Shown one piece after another: positions 1 to 11,100 of a stretch of 18,032 nt of DNA. Both the position numbers and the translations under genes were made by a program. Source of the stretch: Goniomonas avonlea (lineage: Eukaryota; Cryptophyceae; Goniomonadida; Goniomonadaceae); NCBI GenBank assembly GCA_003573635.1, contig QUTJ01031767.1, forward strand, positions 1-18,032, read 5' to 3'. Each line of letters begins with the position of its first letter. Positions within the stretch are counted from its first letter, which is position 1. Under the pieces are notes generated by a model, which made no database searches, was not told the origin of the DNA, and was given only the letters and a program-made list of their open reading frames with translations.

Positions 1-3000
1 GCCAGCGAGTGTGCTGCAGTCGGTGTGCGAAGGGGTGCGAGAGGAGTCGGTGCGCCGCACCTCCCACAAAATCAGCGACCCGTCAGAGCTCCCAGTGTAG
101 AGCTTCTCTCCCTCGGCCAGTAGCAGTGCAGCAGTGACAAAAGAAGCATTATCAGTGTCCGAAAACACTGGCAGCCTTGCAACATGCGACCTCGTACTGA
201 CTTCCCAGATGGCTGTCATGCCTTCTTCCCCAGTGGAAAGGAATCTGACAGAGAAGCGAATCAAGAGGATTGCCTTTTCAACGGTACACGCGGAGATGAG
301 AGGCTTTTGAAGTCAAGTGCACAGCTGATATGGAAAAAGGGAGGAGGGGTTGGTTGCTTGAGATAAAAACACGGGTTCCGATATTTGGAACAAGAGTACA
401 CCGTGTGATTTTGGACTGAACCTGTTAAATTCACCAGAAAAAACAAACTCGTTCAAACATTATCTCTTTGTAGGGGAGGATTGAGATTGAGAGAAGGGGT
501 TCTTATGTTCGATCGAGGAGTCATGTGCCACTACAGAGAACAGAGAAAGGTGTTCAACAACGCGAAACATGACAGGATGGCCGAGTTGGTCTAAGGCGAC
601 GGCTTAAGGCGCCGTTCTCTTCGGGGGCGTGGGTTCAAATCCCACTTCTGTCATTCTTGTTTCTCTTTTTTTTCTTTTTGTCAGAGTGGAAACACACAGC
701 AAGAGAAGACAAGCCCGTGACATGTTGGCCACTCTTACATCCACGCTTGTGTTGTGAACGATGCGGCTCACAGCCTGTTAACGCACCGGTCACTGTGCAG
801 GGTCAGCCCGAGGAGCCAGACCTGCTTACGGTGCAGCATTTGCACAGCTCCGGCTCGCTTCGCGTCCCAAAGCTTCACTCTGCCTTCCAGGCCGGCCGTC
901 GCGAGGACACGCGAGTTCTGGTGGAAAACAATGGCGCGAGGGGGCAGTTTGTGGCCCTCGAGAGTCGCCAGACACGCCCCCAGGTTGGGCGCAGAGCGGT
1001 GCATCATGTAGAGGCGAATCTTCGAGTCCTCCGCGCCTGTGAAACAATAAGAAATCAACACCTGAGGCGTGAGTGCGATCTAGAAGCGCTTTCTCCTATT
1101 TCGTTCTTAGATGAGTGCTCAGGGATCCGCGAAACCTAGTTCGAGTGGGTCCGGCGAAATCGTGCGCGTCCTTCTTCTTTCCATACTAAATCTATCTGCT
1201 AGCAACAGATCCTCTCACTCTTGTCGACGAAATCTATCGGCCACGGTCAGCCACATATTGCTTCTTCTTTTTTCGGACGCAGCAGCTGTATTTTGTGTAG
1301 CTGATATTTTTTGTGCAGTTTTCGGCTGACGTCACAAGTTCCAAAAAATATTTAAACGAATTGTGAGTTTGTGGGCGCCCAGAGTATGCCACTATGCCTC
1401 ACAAGCAGACAGGCACATCACCACCTCACCAAATCCAGATGGGGGAAAATAAGAGTTCACACCAGTGGCAAGGCGATGGCCGTTGGGTGCCCAGGCGAGG
1501 CACCTCACAGGATTGAAGTGGCCCGACAAGCGGCGCAGCTCCGTCCACGAAGGCGATCCTGACTCCCAGATCCTCACAGAGTGATCCCATGAACCGGTTG
1601 CCTGATTCACTCAATTAGAGGCCGAACAGTTGCGGAGCCCACTGCCCCGCGCCCCCAAGAAAATCTCTCCGCCACCTCGCACCACTCCTCGTCTACGAAA
1701 TCTATCAGCCACATCGTCTCTACTCATGTACGAAATCTCTCCACCCACTGCGAGCACAAACGCATTCTCACCAACCAGTCCCCCCGAGGAGAGAAAGCCA
1801 TACAGCACACAGCTCGTGTGTGCCCTCTCAGAGTGCAACGCAGGTCTTTTGTCTCCACCCGCCACAGGTGCACCAGGCCGTTGGCCCCCGAAGTCGCGAC
1901 GACGGGCACGCGGCCGAGGGGAGAGGCCGCAAGGCTGAGAACCGGCACCTGATTGAGCGGTCATATCGTGGGAATTGATTCGTGCATTGTGTGCGTCCCT
2001 TTGCGGTAGCTGTGGGGTGTGGGGTGGGGTGGGGGGTGTGCGGTGTGGGTGTTTGGTGTGCAGTGTGGGCTGTGCGGTGTACCGCGCACTGTGTGGTGTG
2101 CACTGTGGTGTGCACTGTAAGGTGTGCACTGTGTGGTGCACTGTGCGGGTGCACTGTGAGGTGTGCGGTGTGCAGTGTGTGTGCAGTGTGTGGTGTGCAC
2201 TGTGCGGTGTGCAGTGTGTGGTGTGCACTGCGCAGTGTGTGGCGTGCACTGTGTGGTGTGCAGTGTGTGTGCAGTGTGTGGTGTGCACTGTGTGGTGCGG
2301 TGTGCACTGTGTGGTGTGCACTGTGTGGTGTGCGGTGTGCTCTGTGTGGTGTGTGGGGTGCACTGTGTGGCGTGTGGCGTGTGGTGTGCGGTGTGCGGTG
2401 TGCGGTGTGCNNTGTGTGGTGTGTGGTGTGTGGCGTGTGGTGTGTGGTGTGTGGTGTGTGGTGTGCGCGGTGTGCGGTGTGGGCGGTGTGGTCCCACCTT
2501 GTGCTCGAGCGTCCAAGTACAAAGAAGCCGGATACCAGACGCGTCCCAGGTCTTCAATGTCCTGCGACGTTGTTACAAATCCTGACCAGTAACCAAAGGG
2601 AGATAACAAATCAGGCCGTTGGAACAATCAGTGAGTTCGAGCGGTCCACAACCTCGGACTACTGCGAGGGCTTGACCTGTTGGACACAGAAGAAGCGCGC
2701 GTGGACAACAGCACACATGCACCTGGGTGGGGTGGGTGTGGTGTGCGTGTGGGCGGCCTGTGCGAGTGTACCGGTCATCGGAGCAGGTGGCGATGGTTTT
2801 GGCCCCTCCAGCAACAAAGACTGCGGCAGTCACGCGGAGGGTGTGCGCCACCGTGTCGTACGTCGGCCTCATTGTCACCTGATAACAACAAGGATTAGAC
2901 TGTGGCTCTTGACGCTCCTGCTTGTTCATGCTCCGTGTTGGGCTATGCTGGTGGCCTATGTTGGTCTGGGCGAATTGGAGGTCTCGCGTGTCGTGGTATT

Positions 3001-3228
3001 GTGCACTGCCTCGTTGGTCTCGCGGTGCCCAGTGACTGTTGTCTTGCTGTTCCGTTGCAGCTGCTCATTACTGCGCTGGCATACCCAGTCCTGGCCTGCT
3101 GGGTCGCCCTGTAATCTGCGCGGCTCGAACAGTCCACGAGGCGCTCCTGGGAACGATGGAGTTGCTCAAAAGCAAACAAACCACCAGCAACGGAGCCTAT
3201 CACACGAACGAGTTTGGCAGCAGTTGCA

Positions 3229-3267
<39 letters not shown>

Positions 3268-3395
3268 ACTCACTCACTCACTCACTCACTCACTCACTCA
3301 CTCACACACACACACGTACACACACTGTACACACACACACACACACACACACACACCTCTGCAACGTCTCGAGTAGCGCAGAGAGAGAGAAGCGC

Positions 3396-3474
<79 letters not shown>

Positions 3475-6400
3475 GAGCTCAGAGAGAGAGAGAGAGAGGA
3501 GGACGCCCTCCGCCAGGCGAACCAGCAGCAGCAGCAGGAGCTGGGCAAGCGGACGGCCGCAGAGGAGTTAGCCAAGGATAACACTCACAGTGCTCTCGTC
3601 CCCGTACTCGTCGGAGTCTGTGTCTATGGCCCACATCTTCAGCTCGCCGCTTTCACACCCAGTAATCGCGGTCGAGCCGTCGGCGCTCATGCCCATACAC
3701 GTCACTGGCGATGTTAGCGTCCCGACAACTGCGATACTTGTCGACGTGGCTCCATCCCAGGACCGGAGAGTGCCGTCGACACCTGCCGGGCTAGTAAGAG
3801 CCAAGTAATCCCTAAACATCACACAGCGGCAGCCTCGTGAGGGAAACCTCTCGATCTCCGACGATTTGAAGCCGGTGCGAAAGGGAAAGCAGCGCATGAG
3901 TGGCTACGCACCTCCAGAAATAATATACTTCCCCGCAATGGCGAAGCACAGCGAGGTGATTGAGCCTTCATGGCAGTTCTCGTCCTCCTGCTACAGGTGA
4001 GATTGTTTTGAAAGGTGTCAAACTCGTAGTCATTCTGCGCCTGGGAGGACGGATATTGATGCGAGATGAGGAAGACACGCTTTGCAGAAACTGTCAAGGC
4101 GCACACGGACACGGTTCTCAACAAACAGTAAAAGAGTCAAGGACGTACATCAGCATGGAACAGCTGCGGCTTGTTGTGCCAGCGAATCCATGGTCGAGGA
4201 AAGTTCCAGTGCTCCTCGAACGTCAACGCCGCAAATTTTCTCGGAGACTTTCTTCGCTTGAAGGTGCTGGTCAGGCGTGAGTACCACACCCAGAAACAGC
4301 TGATCACGTGCGAGCACTGAAAGGATGGTCCCCGATCACAAACGCCGGCTGTGCGTGTGTATGTGTGTGTGTGTGCGCGCGCGCGCGCGTGCGTGTGTGG
4401 GATTGTGTTTCTTGCGCGTGCGTGCATGTGCGTTTGTGTGTCGTGCATATGCACATGTGCGTGTGTGCTCACACACTCACTCACACCTGTTACCTCGCGG
4501 AGGACAACCACACTGCATTTCAGTGCAAGCTCGTCAGCCCGCCGCCAGACCACACACACTCAGCACACAACCTCAAGAGTCTCTTACTCGTACGCTCTCG
4601 GCATCTTCTTCTTGGCCTGTGCCTCTGCGATTTTGACCTCGGCCTGCTTGGACTCGTGCGAGGCCTGGTCCACTCGCTGCGCAATGATCTTCTTCGCGGC
4701 CGCAAACACTGGCGAGTTGTTGGGCATGTTCAGTGCGCACTGCAGAGTAAAGTCTGGCCTGTCGTTGAGGAGCCGTCGGTTGTCAGACACAAACTGGTAG
4801 AACGCCTGATGGTTGCCATGTTAGGGCGCACTCGTCCTTCCGAATATCGCTGCCGAAACAACAAGGGACCTCAAATGGACGAAAATAACAACGACGAACC
4901 GACGGACCTTGATGGTGACCTCAAGTTCGGGAGATTGCTTGACCTCGTGCATCAGGTAATTCTGTAGCAAGCTCGCAATTTGACCCGCGCTGATTTTCAT
5001 CTCCATGAAGCCGAGGTCGGAGAGGAGGAGTGCGGCCTCCTTGAGCTGCGCCAGGGTCACGCCGTTGGCCGCATCCGGATCCACCGGACCTTGCAACGGG
5101 CAGACAGAACACACACAGTCGCTCAGTCACACTCACACTCACGAGAACTCGATCACTCGCGCGGATTTCCGGAGTATCGTTGGGAGTGACTTAAAAAATT
5201 GAATTTCGGCACGTGCACGAGAAGACGCGGCCGTAGACGCGCGCGCGCACACGTATTCATACACACTTCCTCTCCCCCTCGCTCTCTCGCCATATTTCCG
5301 CAGCTGATGGAGGCGTTAGGCAGCTCGAGTGTGCCACAGGCCAACCCAGGTAGACGAGAGGCAGCTCTGGTGTGCCACAGATCACCAGTGTGAGACACAG
5401 CCGCACCATATCAGCTCTGACGGAGGTGAGAGGCAGCGCTAGTGTGCCACAGATCACCAGTGTGAGACACAGCCGCACCATATCAGCTCTGACGGAGGNG
5501 AGNGGCAGCGCTAGTGTGCCACAGATCACCAGTGTGAGACACAGCCGCACCATATCAGCTCTGANGNAGGCGAGAGGCAGCTCCAACGTGCGGCGAGGGT
5601 TCACGCCGGCCGCGCCAAGTTTTCGCAAGTTGCCGAAGGCTTTCGCGACGGACATTTGCAGCATCTTTGCTCGGGATTTGTTTGCCATGGCATCCGCAAG
5701 AAAGACCTGCAACAATCGGTCAATCTCCTGATGATCAAGATCACAAGGATCGTCGCAAGTGAACGCGAAAAGCATCACGATGCTCCACTTGTTCACAAGT
5801 TCCAGAAGATGAAGTGTGGTATGGCTGAAGCACAACTCCAGTGTCTCGCTTGTGAATTGTCTGACAAGAAGCCGTAATGAGAAATCTGCAAACAGATATC
5901 GGTCGGACCTGCAAGAAACAACACAAACATTTACGCTTGAGGTTTCAACGAGTGCCCAAGGTTCAGTGACAAAGCAGGGCTTGCTGACACCTGGTGCATT
6001 GAGATTTCCATACATTCTCGAGAATTAAGCGAGTCACAAATGGGGTGGACTTGCGAGCCGTGGGGGTTGGTCGCTCGTATCACTTGTATTGATCCTTGTT
6101 CAGTCGAAAAATGAGGCACCTGGTGGGTGACACTGTGTCGAAATGCCCATGACACGCAATGATGCAGCCTGGCACAGACGGTCAGACGGATCCCTGTTGG
6201 TTTGAGCACCCCTGATCGCATCCTCTCGATGTATGGGGAGCCTGTGTAGTTTGCGGCATCCCTAATCACATCTCCCATTGTTTGTGGCACGCGATCACAT
6301 AGTCTCATTGTTAGTGGCACCTGTCTTTAAGGGCAGTGGACTTGCAGGCACGCACCGACACTCAGTGATAAGATCCTCGAGCGCCGCTCGAACGCGAGCC

Positions 6401-8135
6401 CACTGCACGTCTGCCATCGGTTCCAGCATCGACCCTGTTATCACCAGCCTGCAGAAAGCCGTTACGTGGTCGAAGGGTGATGGTGATGGCAAGGGTGATG
6501 GTGATGGCAAGGGTGACGGTGCCACCACAGCCGCCGCTCTCATGACTACCACAAGACACCACACACCGCCACACACCGCCACACACCGCCAACGGTGTTT
6601 TCGCTTCACTGCCAGACCCACCGGATTTCTTCCTCAGTCAAGTGCACGCCTGCCACCGCGAGCACGTCGAGGACCGTGAATACGATGTTGCTGGTGAGCA
6701 GGCCCCCGCCCACCTTGTTGAGACCGGCGTAGACAGCCTCAAGGTGAAGTGCCCGGTTTTTGTTGTACGGCAGGACCGGGCTGTCCTCGCTCGAGTACTG
6801 CGACCGCCAGAGTGAGAAAGGACTCGACAGCGTCCAGGGATCCAATCTCCCAGAAACTGCTGAGCAGCCACAGATTCCATAAAATCTACGTGCAGCGAAG
6901 ATAGCTCTCGACGTCAGTTGATGGGCAAGGGCGCTGTGTCAGCGCAGGATGAACAAAAAGAGCGAAGAGTCTCTAACCAGTTCGAGGAAAAGAAAGCGAC
7001 GTTGAATAATAAAGCTGAGTAGTTGCCGATGCAAAGGAAAAGAAAGCGACGTTGAATAATAAAGCCGAGTAGTTGCCGATGCACAGTGAGAAAATGGCGG
7101 AGACAAAGGTTGAGCAGCTGAGGCAAAAACTGGCAGTACGCACGTCCCGGCACAAGCCCAGAATCATCTCGACACGGCAGGGCAGGGCCTTACACCGCTG
7201 CGCGGCTTGGAGCACTGCCAATCTCTGCTTCTTGTTCAAGTGGCGAGGCAAATGAAAGAAACTGGAGTGTTGGTTAGGACACTACAGTGACGCAAACACA
7301 GGACACAAGACAGTGGGCGCACTGTTCGGCATACTTAAAACAAACGGCCGGTGACCTGTTTGGCAGACATCCTAGAGAATAGAGCAGGCGCTTGCGCATA
7401 CCGCATCCACAACTGAAAAGGAAAAACGCAGGGCAAAGACCGACGAATGTTACAAAACTCGCAATCCCCACCCTCGTACCTCCCTCACACCCCACTCCCC
7501 TCTCACCCCCACTCCTCCTCACACCCACCCCACACACCCTCCTTGTTCGCTCAAAGGCACCTGTTTGATTAATTCAAAATAATTTGTTGAGCCATAAAGA
7601 AAGATACGTCGTGTCTGCGGGAATTCCCTGTTTCTCGAAGTCTATGACACTGCTTTCCAGTGTGCCGTACGTTGCGTGTGCATGATTAGAGCGCGTTTCA
7701 GTGAGAGCAGTGTGGTTGTTGTGCGTGTTGGAACGCACTGCATTCTAGGGTGTGTGCTGTGTGCGCTGTGTGCTGTGTGTGCCATGCGACTGATACTTCA
7801 CCTGTTGGTTCCCTGTGCCAGTCGTTTCATGAGGGAGTTCACGACATTAGGCGTCACAACAGTGCGCCGCAGCGGCAAGAAGGTGACGAGGTCCTTGAGG
7901 CAGCCGTCGAGCTGCGCCTCCTGCCGCGCCTTGAGAACATCCAGGACGCTGTCCGTGAGGCCTGCCTCAGGACACACGCTGCGCAACGAGTCAGTGCTGC
8001 CACTGCCATTGGAGGGAGGGATTTTCCTTCCTTCTCGCTCTCGCTTCTGTCCTCTCCGTGTCTCTGCCTGCCAGTGGAGGCACACGCATTCCGTTTGTAA
8101 GTTGCTTCCGGAGAGAGAGGGAGAGAGAGAGGGGG

Positions 8136-8177
<42 letters not shown>

Positions 8178-11100
8178 TCTCTACCACTATCTCGAATGTC
8201 CTCTGAAGGTCTGACTTCACTTGCCAGTAGCGCACCTGATAATACAATAACACTTTCGCGGTAGAACTTTCGGGAGCCACTCCAAGTCCCTGCCTTGGTC
8301 GTTCCATGCGAGCTTGTGGAGACCGTCAAGCATCAACACAATCTGCGTTTCAGGTCGGATCAAGGAGGGGGGGGAGAGAGAGAGAGAGAATTCAAGTCTC
8401 ACAAGAAGCACCGAGCGGCCACTGATAGAGTTGGGAATCAGCTGGAGATGGAGGGGAGAGAGGAGAGAACGAGAGGAGAGGACGGAGGGAGAGCAGGGAA
8501 CAGGAGAAGAGAGAACGGGAGAGGAGAGCGAGAAGAGAGAGACCGAGAGGAAGAGAGGAGTGGGAGGAGAGAGAGGAAGAGAGGAAGGAAACTGAGAGCG
8601 AGAGGGATTGATCGAAATCGTAGCCAAATTGGGTTCAAAGAGTGAAAACTTAGGCCTGAGAATTTACGTCGTACACGTCCAAGAAGACATCTTGAGTCTG
8701 TGCACAAACTACCATCGCCTTTGATCGTACTGTTATCGCAATTTCACGCACAAACTGCATTCTCATCGCCTGTGAGCCCACAGGTACACCTCCCCACTCC
8801 CTTATTCTCCCACCTCTTTCTCTCCCTCTTCTCCTCCCTCCCACCATCTTCTCTTTGCTCCTGTCTGCCCCATCCCAGCGAAAGAAGGGAGCATCTGTTC
8901 ACGATTGTTTCGCGGGGGATTTCCCTGCTAAACCTCGAACCGACCTGATTCTTCTTGGAGCCATGCACAAGTTCTTCCAGGAACGCTTCCGCAACGCTCT
9001 CGAGGTCGGAAGGAATCTGTGGGCGAGGCCTGTAGGGCAGCTTGTCTCTCAGCTCCTGGAGAAGAGACTGTAGCAGTGAGCCTGAGAGGTGGGGTTGGTA
9101 CACACACCCGGTCTCCCTCATGCTTGACTGTCACAGAAAATTGACTGGAGCACAGATCAGGGGTAGCAGCGAGCCTGGGGTGGGGTTGGCACACTCGATC
9201 TTCTCATAATCTACAGGTTAGGTCAGCGGGACTGCGCTTGCTTGTTGTCGTATACTTTACGAGACAAGACATAATCTGCTCGCACCCTGTTTGAAACAGC
9301 TGCGAACAACTGCCTCAAAAAACGAAAACGCTCCAGCGTTTGCAAACGATCCGCCAAGTTGGCTCTCGAGACCAAAACCTACCGCTGTCAGTGGACTCGG
9401 GCGTGAAGCCAATGAAGCGACGAATGATGATCCAATCAGGGTGCATTTGTACAATCGCCGTATGCATTTGGATGAAACGAACGGTGGTGCCTTGCCCCTA
9501 AGGCGGGTCGTCAATGACTGCACACGCACAAATGCACAAACGCAAGCGCATACGCACACAGAATCGGTTCAGACGGAGCACAGGCGGTAACTTGAGCGCG
9601 AATGGACCACAGAAAAGTGTATCACATGTGAGCTCAGACCGAGCGGAACAGGTGAGGCATTCCAACAGAGACACACCGGGAGGCAGGTGAACACCAACGG
9701 AGGCACCGAGTGTCCTTCCACCGCCTGCAACGTGGTGAGGGCAACTAAAATTCGGCTGGTGGACAGCAACACCAGAAAAGGTGGGTAGCAGAAAAAAGTA
9801 TAGCGTCTGGCCTCCGAGAAATGCCAAGAATTTGTCCCGTCTGTCTGCTGGCTGTCTGCTCGCCCCGTCTGCGTGTCTACCTGCCAAACGGTGGAGGACT
9901 GTTGCACACCACTGCTGCTCGCACTCTTCGATCTATTGATGTTCAGAGCGCACAGGAAGGCACATGGCGGCCTGTTTCTTCTGTCCAGTTCGCAACCTGC
10001 AGCCCCTGTCGCTCCGTGCATGCGGTAGGACATCTCTCTCATCGCCTGCGACGCACCAGGTAGTCCGCGGCAACTTGCGGCAGCTCCGGGGGCAGCACCA
10101 TCATGGTGTCCAGCCCACGGTGCAGCTTGGGAGCAATGTCGTGGAGGTGAGCCTGCTGCAGCTGTGAGAGGAAGCAAGGGAGCAAGGTCATGGAGGTGAG
10201 CCTGCTGCAGCCGTGACAAGAAGAAAAACCACCAATATTCCAAAGCAAAATGCACTCGACGTCCATCTGGTTTTTGAAGATGGCTGAGATAAACTTGTGA
10301 GAGGAAGTTGGAGACCGATTGCGCTTGCCTGCTTTCTAACACCAGTACGACTGCCCGACTTGGGTTTCACTGCCCAGGACGGCTTCACTCACCGTCGGAG
10401 GGACTAGCACCCTCACCGAAAAAGAAATCGCGAGAGACATACCTCTTCGATCAGCGCTGGTCTCCGGGGGTGGAGCTCAATCTGTTCTTTTATCACGGCG
10501 GTGAGAGAAGTGACCACGTCGCTCGCAAACCTTTCGAGGTGCTCCAGACTCAGATTGCGACCATGCCAGCGCGCCTGGTTGAGACAGACGTCACGCCGAC
10601 ACTGCACACACATAGTGCAAGACACCCGCGGGAGAGCCACCACCAAGACACCGCGCACACATAATTCCAGACACCCGGTTGGAGAGACACTACTAAGACA
10701 CTGCACACACCCTGTTGGAGAGACACCACTAAAGTACTGCAAACATAATCCAGTAATTCAGGGCAGTGCGCCTGTTGGAGCAGAACAACTCCATTGCGCC
10801 CACGGCACACACACACGTACCACGTATTCCATGCACCGATCTCCGAGAGCCTCTGACACCTCAGCCTTTAGCGCATTCATCTTGTCATACAAATCTCGTT
10901 CGAACCTGCCAGGTACCTCAGACAGTGGTGTGATGGCATAACCGACAAGCGGTGGGCGCAGGGACGGAAACTCAATGCTCCTGAAGCCCATGACCGGCAA
11001 CTTCTGAAACTCCATGACATCTCTCACCCCCTCTGTAATGCTTTAACGCTTCTGGAGTTGACTTTCTGAACCTTGTGTGCGCGCTTCTCTCACCTGCGGA

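Larger units (their letters stand above)
1..3990 (-). other. WD40 beta-propeller region, at least ten blades (last seven exons)
   Basis: After splicing, successive blades are clear, each with a hydrophobic strand, a small-residue turn and a W-D-like end: SITSLCFAIAGKYIISGG (blade broken by TAG), GVDGTLRSWDG, GCESGELKMWAID, CSDDRTLKTWDAS, TSGANGLVHLWRVE, GSWDHSVRIWESG, GAEDSKIRLYMMH, AGLEGRVKLWDAK, GEEGMTAIWEVS and GSSDGSLILWEVR. Several blades are completed only by joining exons (for example ATCSDD+RTLKTWD, GDWL+ATGSWD, HRLATG+AEDS, LTLHSD+RFLSTG), which strongly supports the splice sites. The region continues beyond position 1, so further blades and the C-terminus are missing. WD40 propellers serve as protein-interaction or ligand-sensing platforms. 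Confidence 0.93.
4149..5908 (-). other. Helical linker between NACHT and WD40 (exons 18-21 plus a tentative microexon)
   Basis: Exon 5908-5605 encodes LCFSHTTLHLLELVNKW and a run of helices. Exon 5089-4908 encodes LKEAALLLSDLGFMEMK, which matches the short helical repeat ahead of the propeller in NWD1-type proteins. Exon 4805-4588 reads AFYQFVSDNRRLL ... LQCALNMPNNSPVF, the characteristic F-Y-x-F / L-Q-x-A-x-N-x-P-x-x-S-P-V motif of the family. It is followed by a lysine- and alanine-rich helix. Exon 4299-4149 ends with WIRWHNKPQLFHAD, leading into the propeller. The exon ending at 5605 and the exon starting at 5089 differ in phase. A 37-nt candidate exon at 5303-5267, with an AG before and GTGTGT after, would restore the frame exactly, but it is short and its transcript is unseen. 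Confidence 0.78.
6356..8342 (-). other. NACHT/STAND core: Walker B, arm and winged-helix region (exons 12-17)
   Basis: Exon 8342-8236 opens with IVLMLDGLHKLAW, a hydrophobic strand ending in D-G-L as in NACHT Walker B motifs (hhhhD-G/A-L-D/H), followed by DLEWLPKVLP and the sensor-like strand CYCIIS, the typical order in NACHT-WD proteins. The next exons give LKARQEAQLDGCL, LNKKQRLAVLQAAQRC and RVEMILGLCRD, the helical part in which cofactor-handling residues usually lie. Exons 6885-6805 and 6737-6622 form the winged-helix part, ending GVHLTEEEIR, which matches the common G-L-T/S-E-x-E-L/I signature. The donor at 6805 (GTCGCA) is weak; a later donor (GTACAA) would also keep phase. The Walker A motif G-x-x-x-x-G-K-S/T was not found upstream. 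Confidence 0.8.

Noticed and set aside
657-1139. 160-codon plus-strand open frame next to the tRNA
   Set aside because: It is antisense to a clear WD40 exon (1036-787), and its composition reflects that exon.
1611-2627. Long minus-strand open frame rich in His and Thr
   Set aside because: It is created by the GTGTGC minisatellite; the real coding parts nearby are short exons in defined phases.
1982-3376. Long plus-strand open frame rich in Cys and Val, then Ser/Leu/Thr/His
   Set aside because: It runs through the minisatellite and microsatellites and crosses real exons on the other strand; no domain is visible.
3294-3584. Minus-strand open frame with Ser-Val-Cys-Leu repeats
   Set aside because: This is a translation of the CAGA and CA microsatellites inside an intron.
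5358-5573. CRISPR-like array
   Set aside because: The 72-bp units are contiguous with no unique spacers, and the genome is eukaryotic.
9569-10342. 257-codon minus-strand open frame
   Set aside because: It overlaps a well supported exon (10161-10057) in a different frame and has no recognisable domain.
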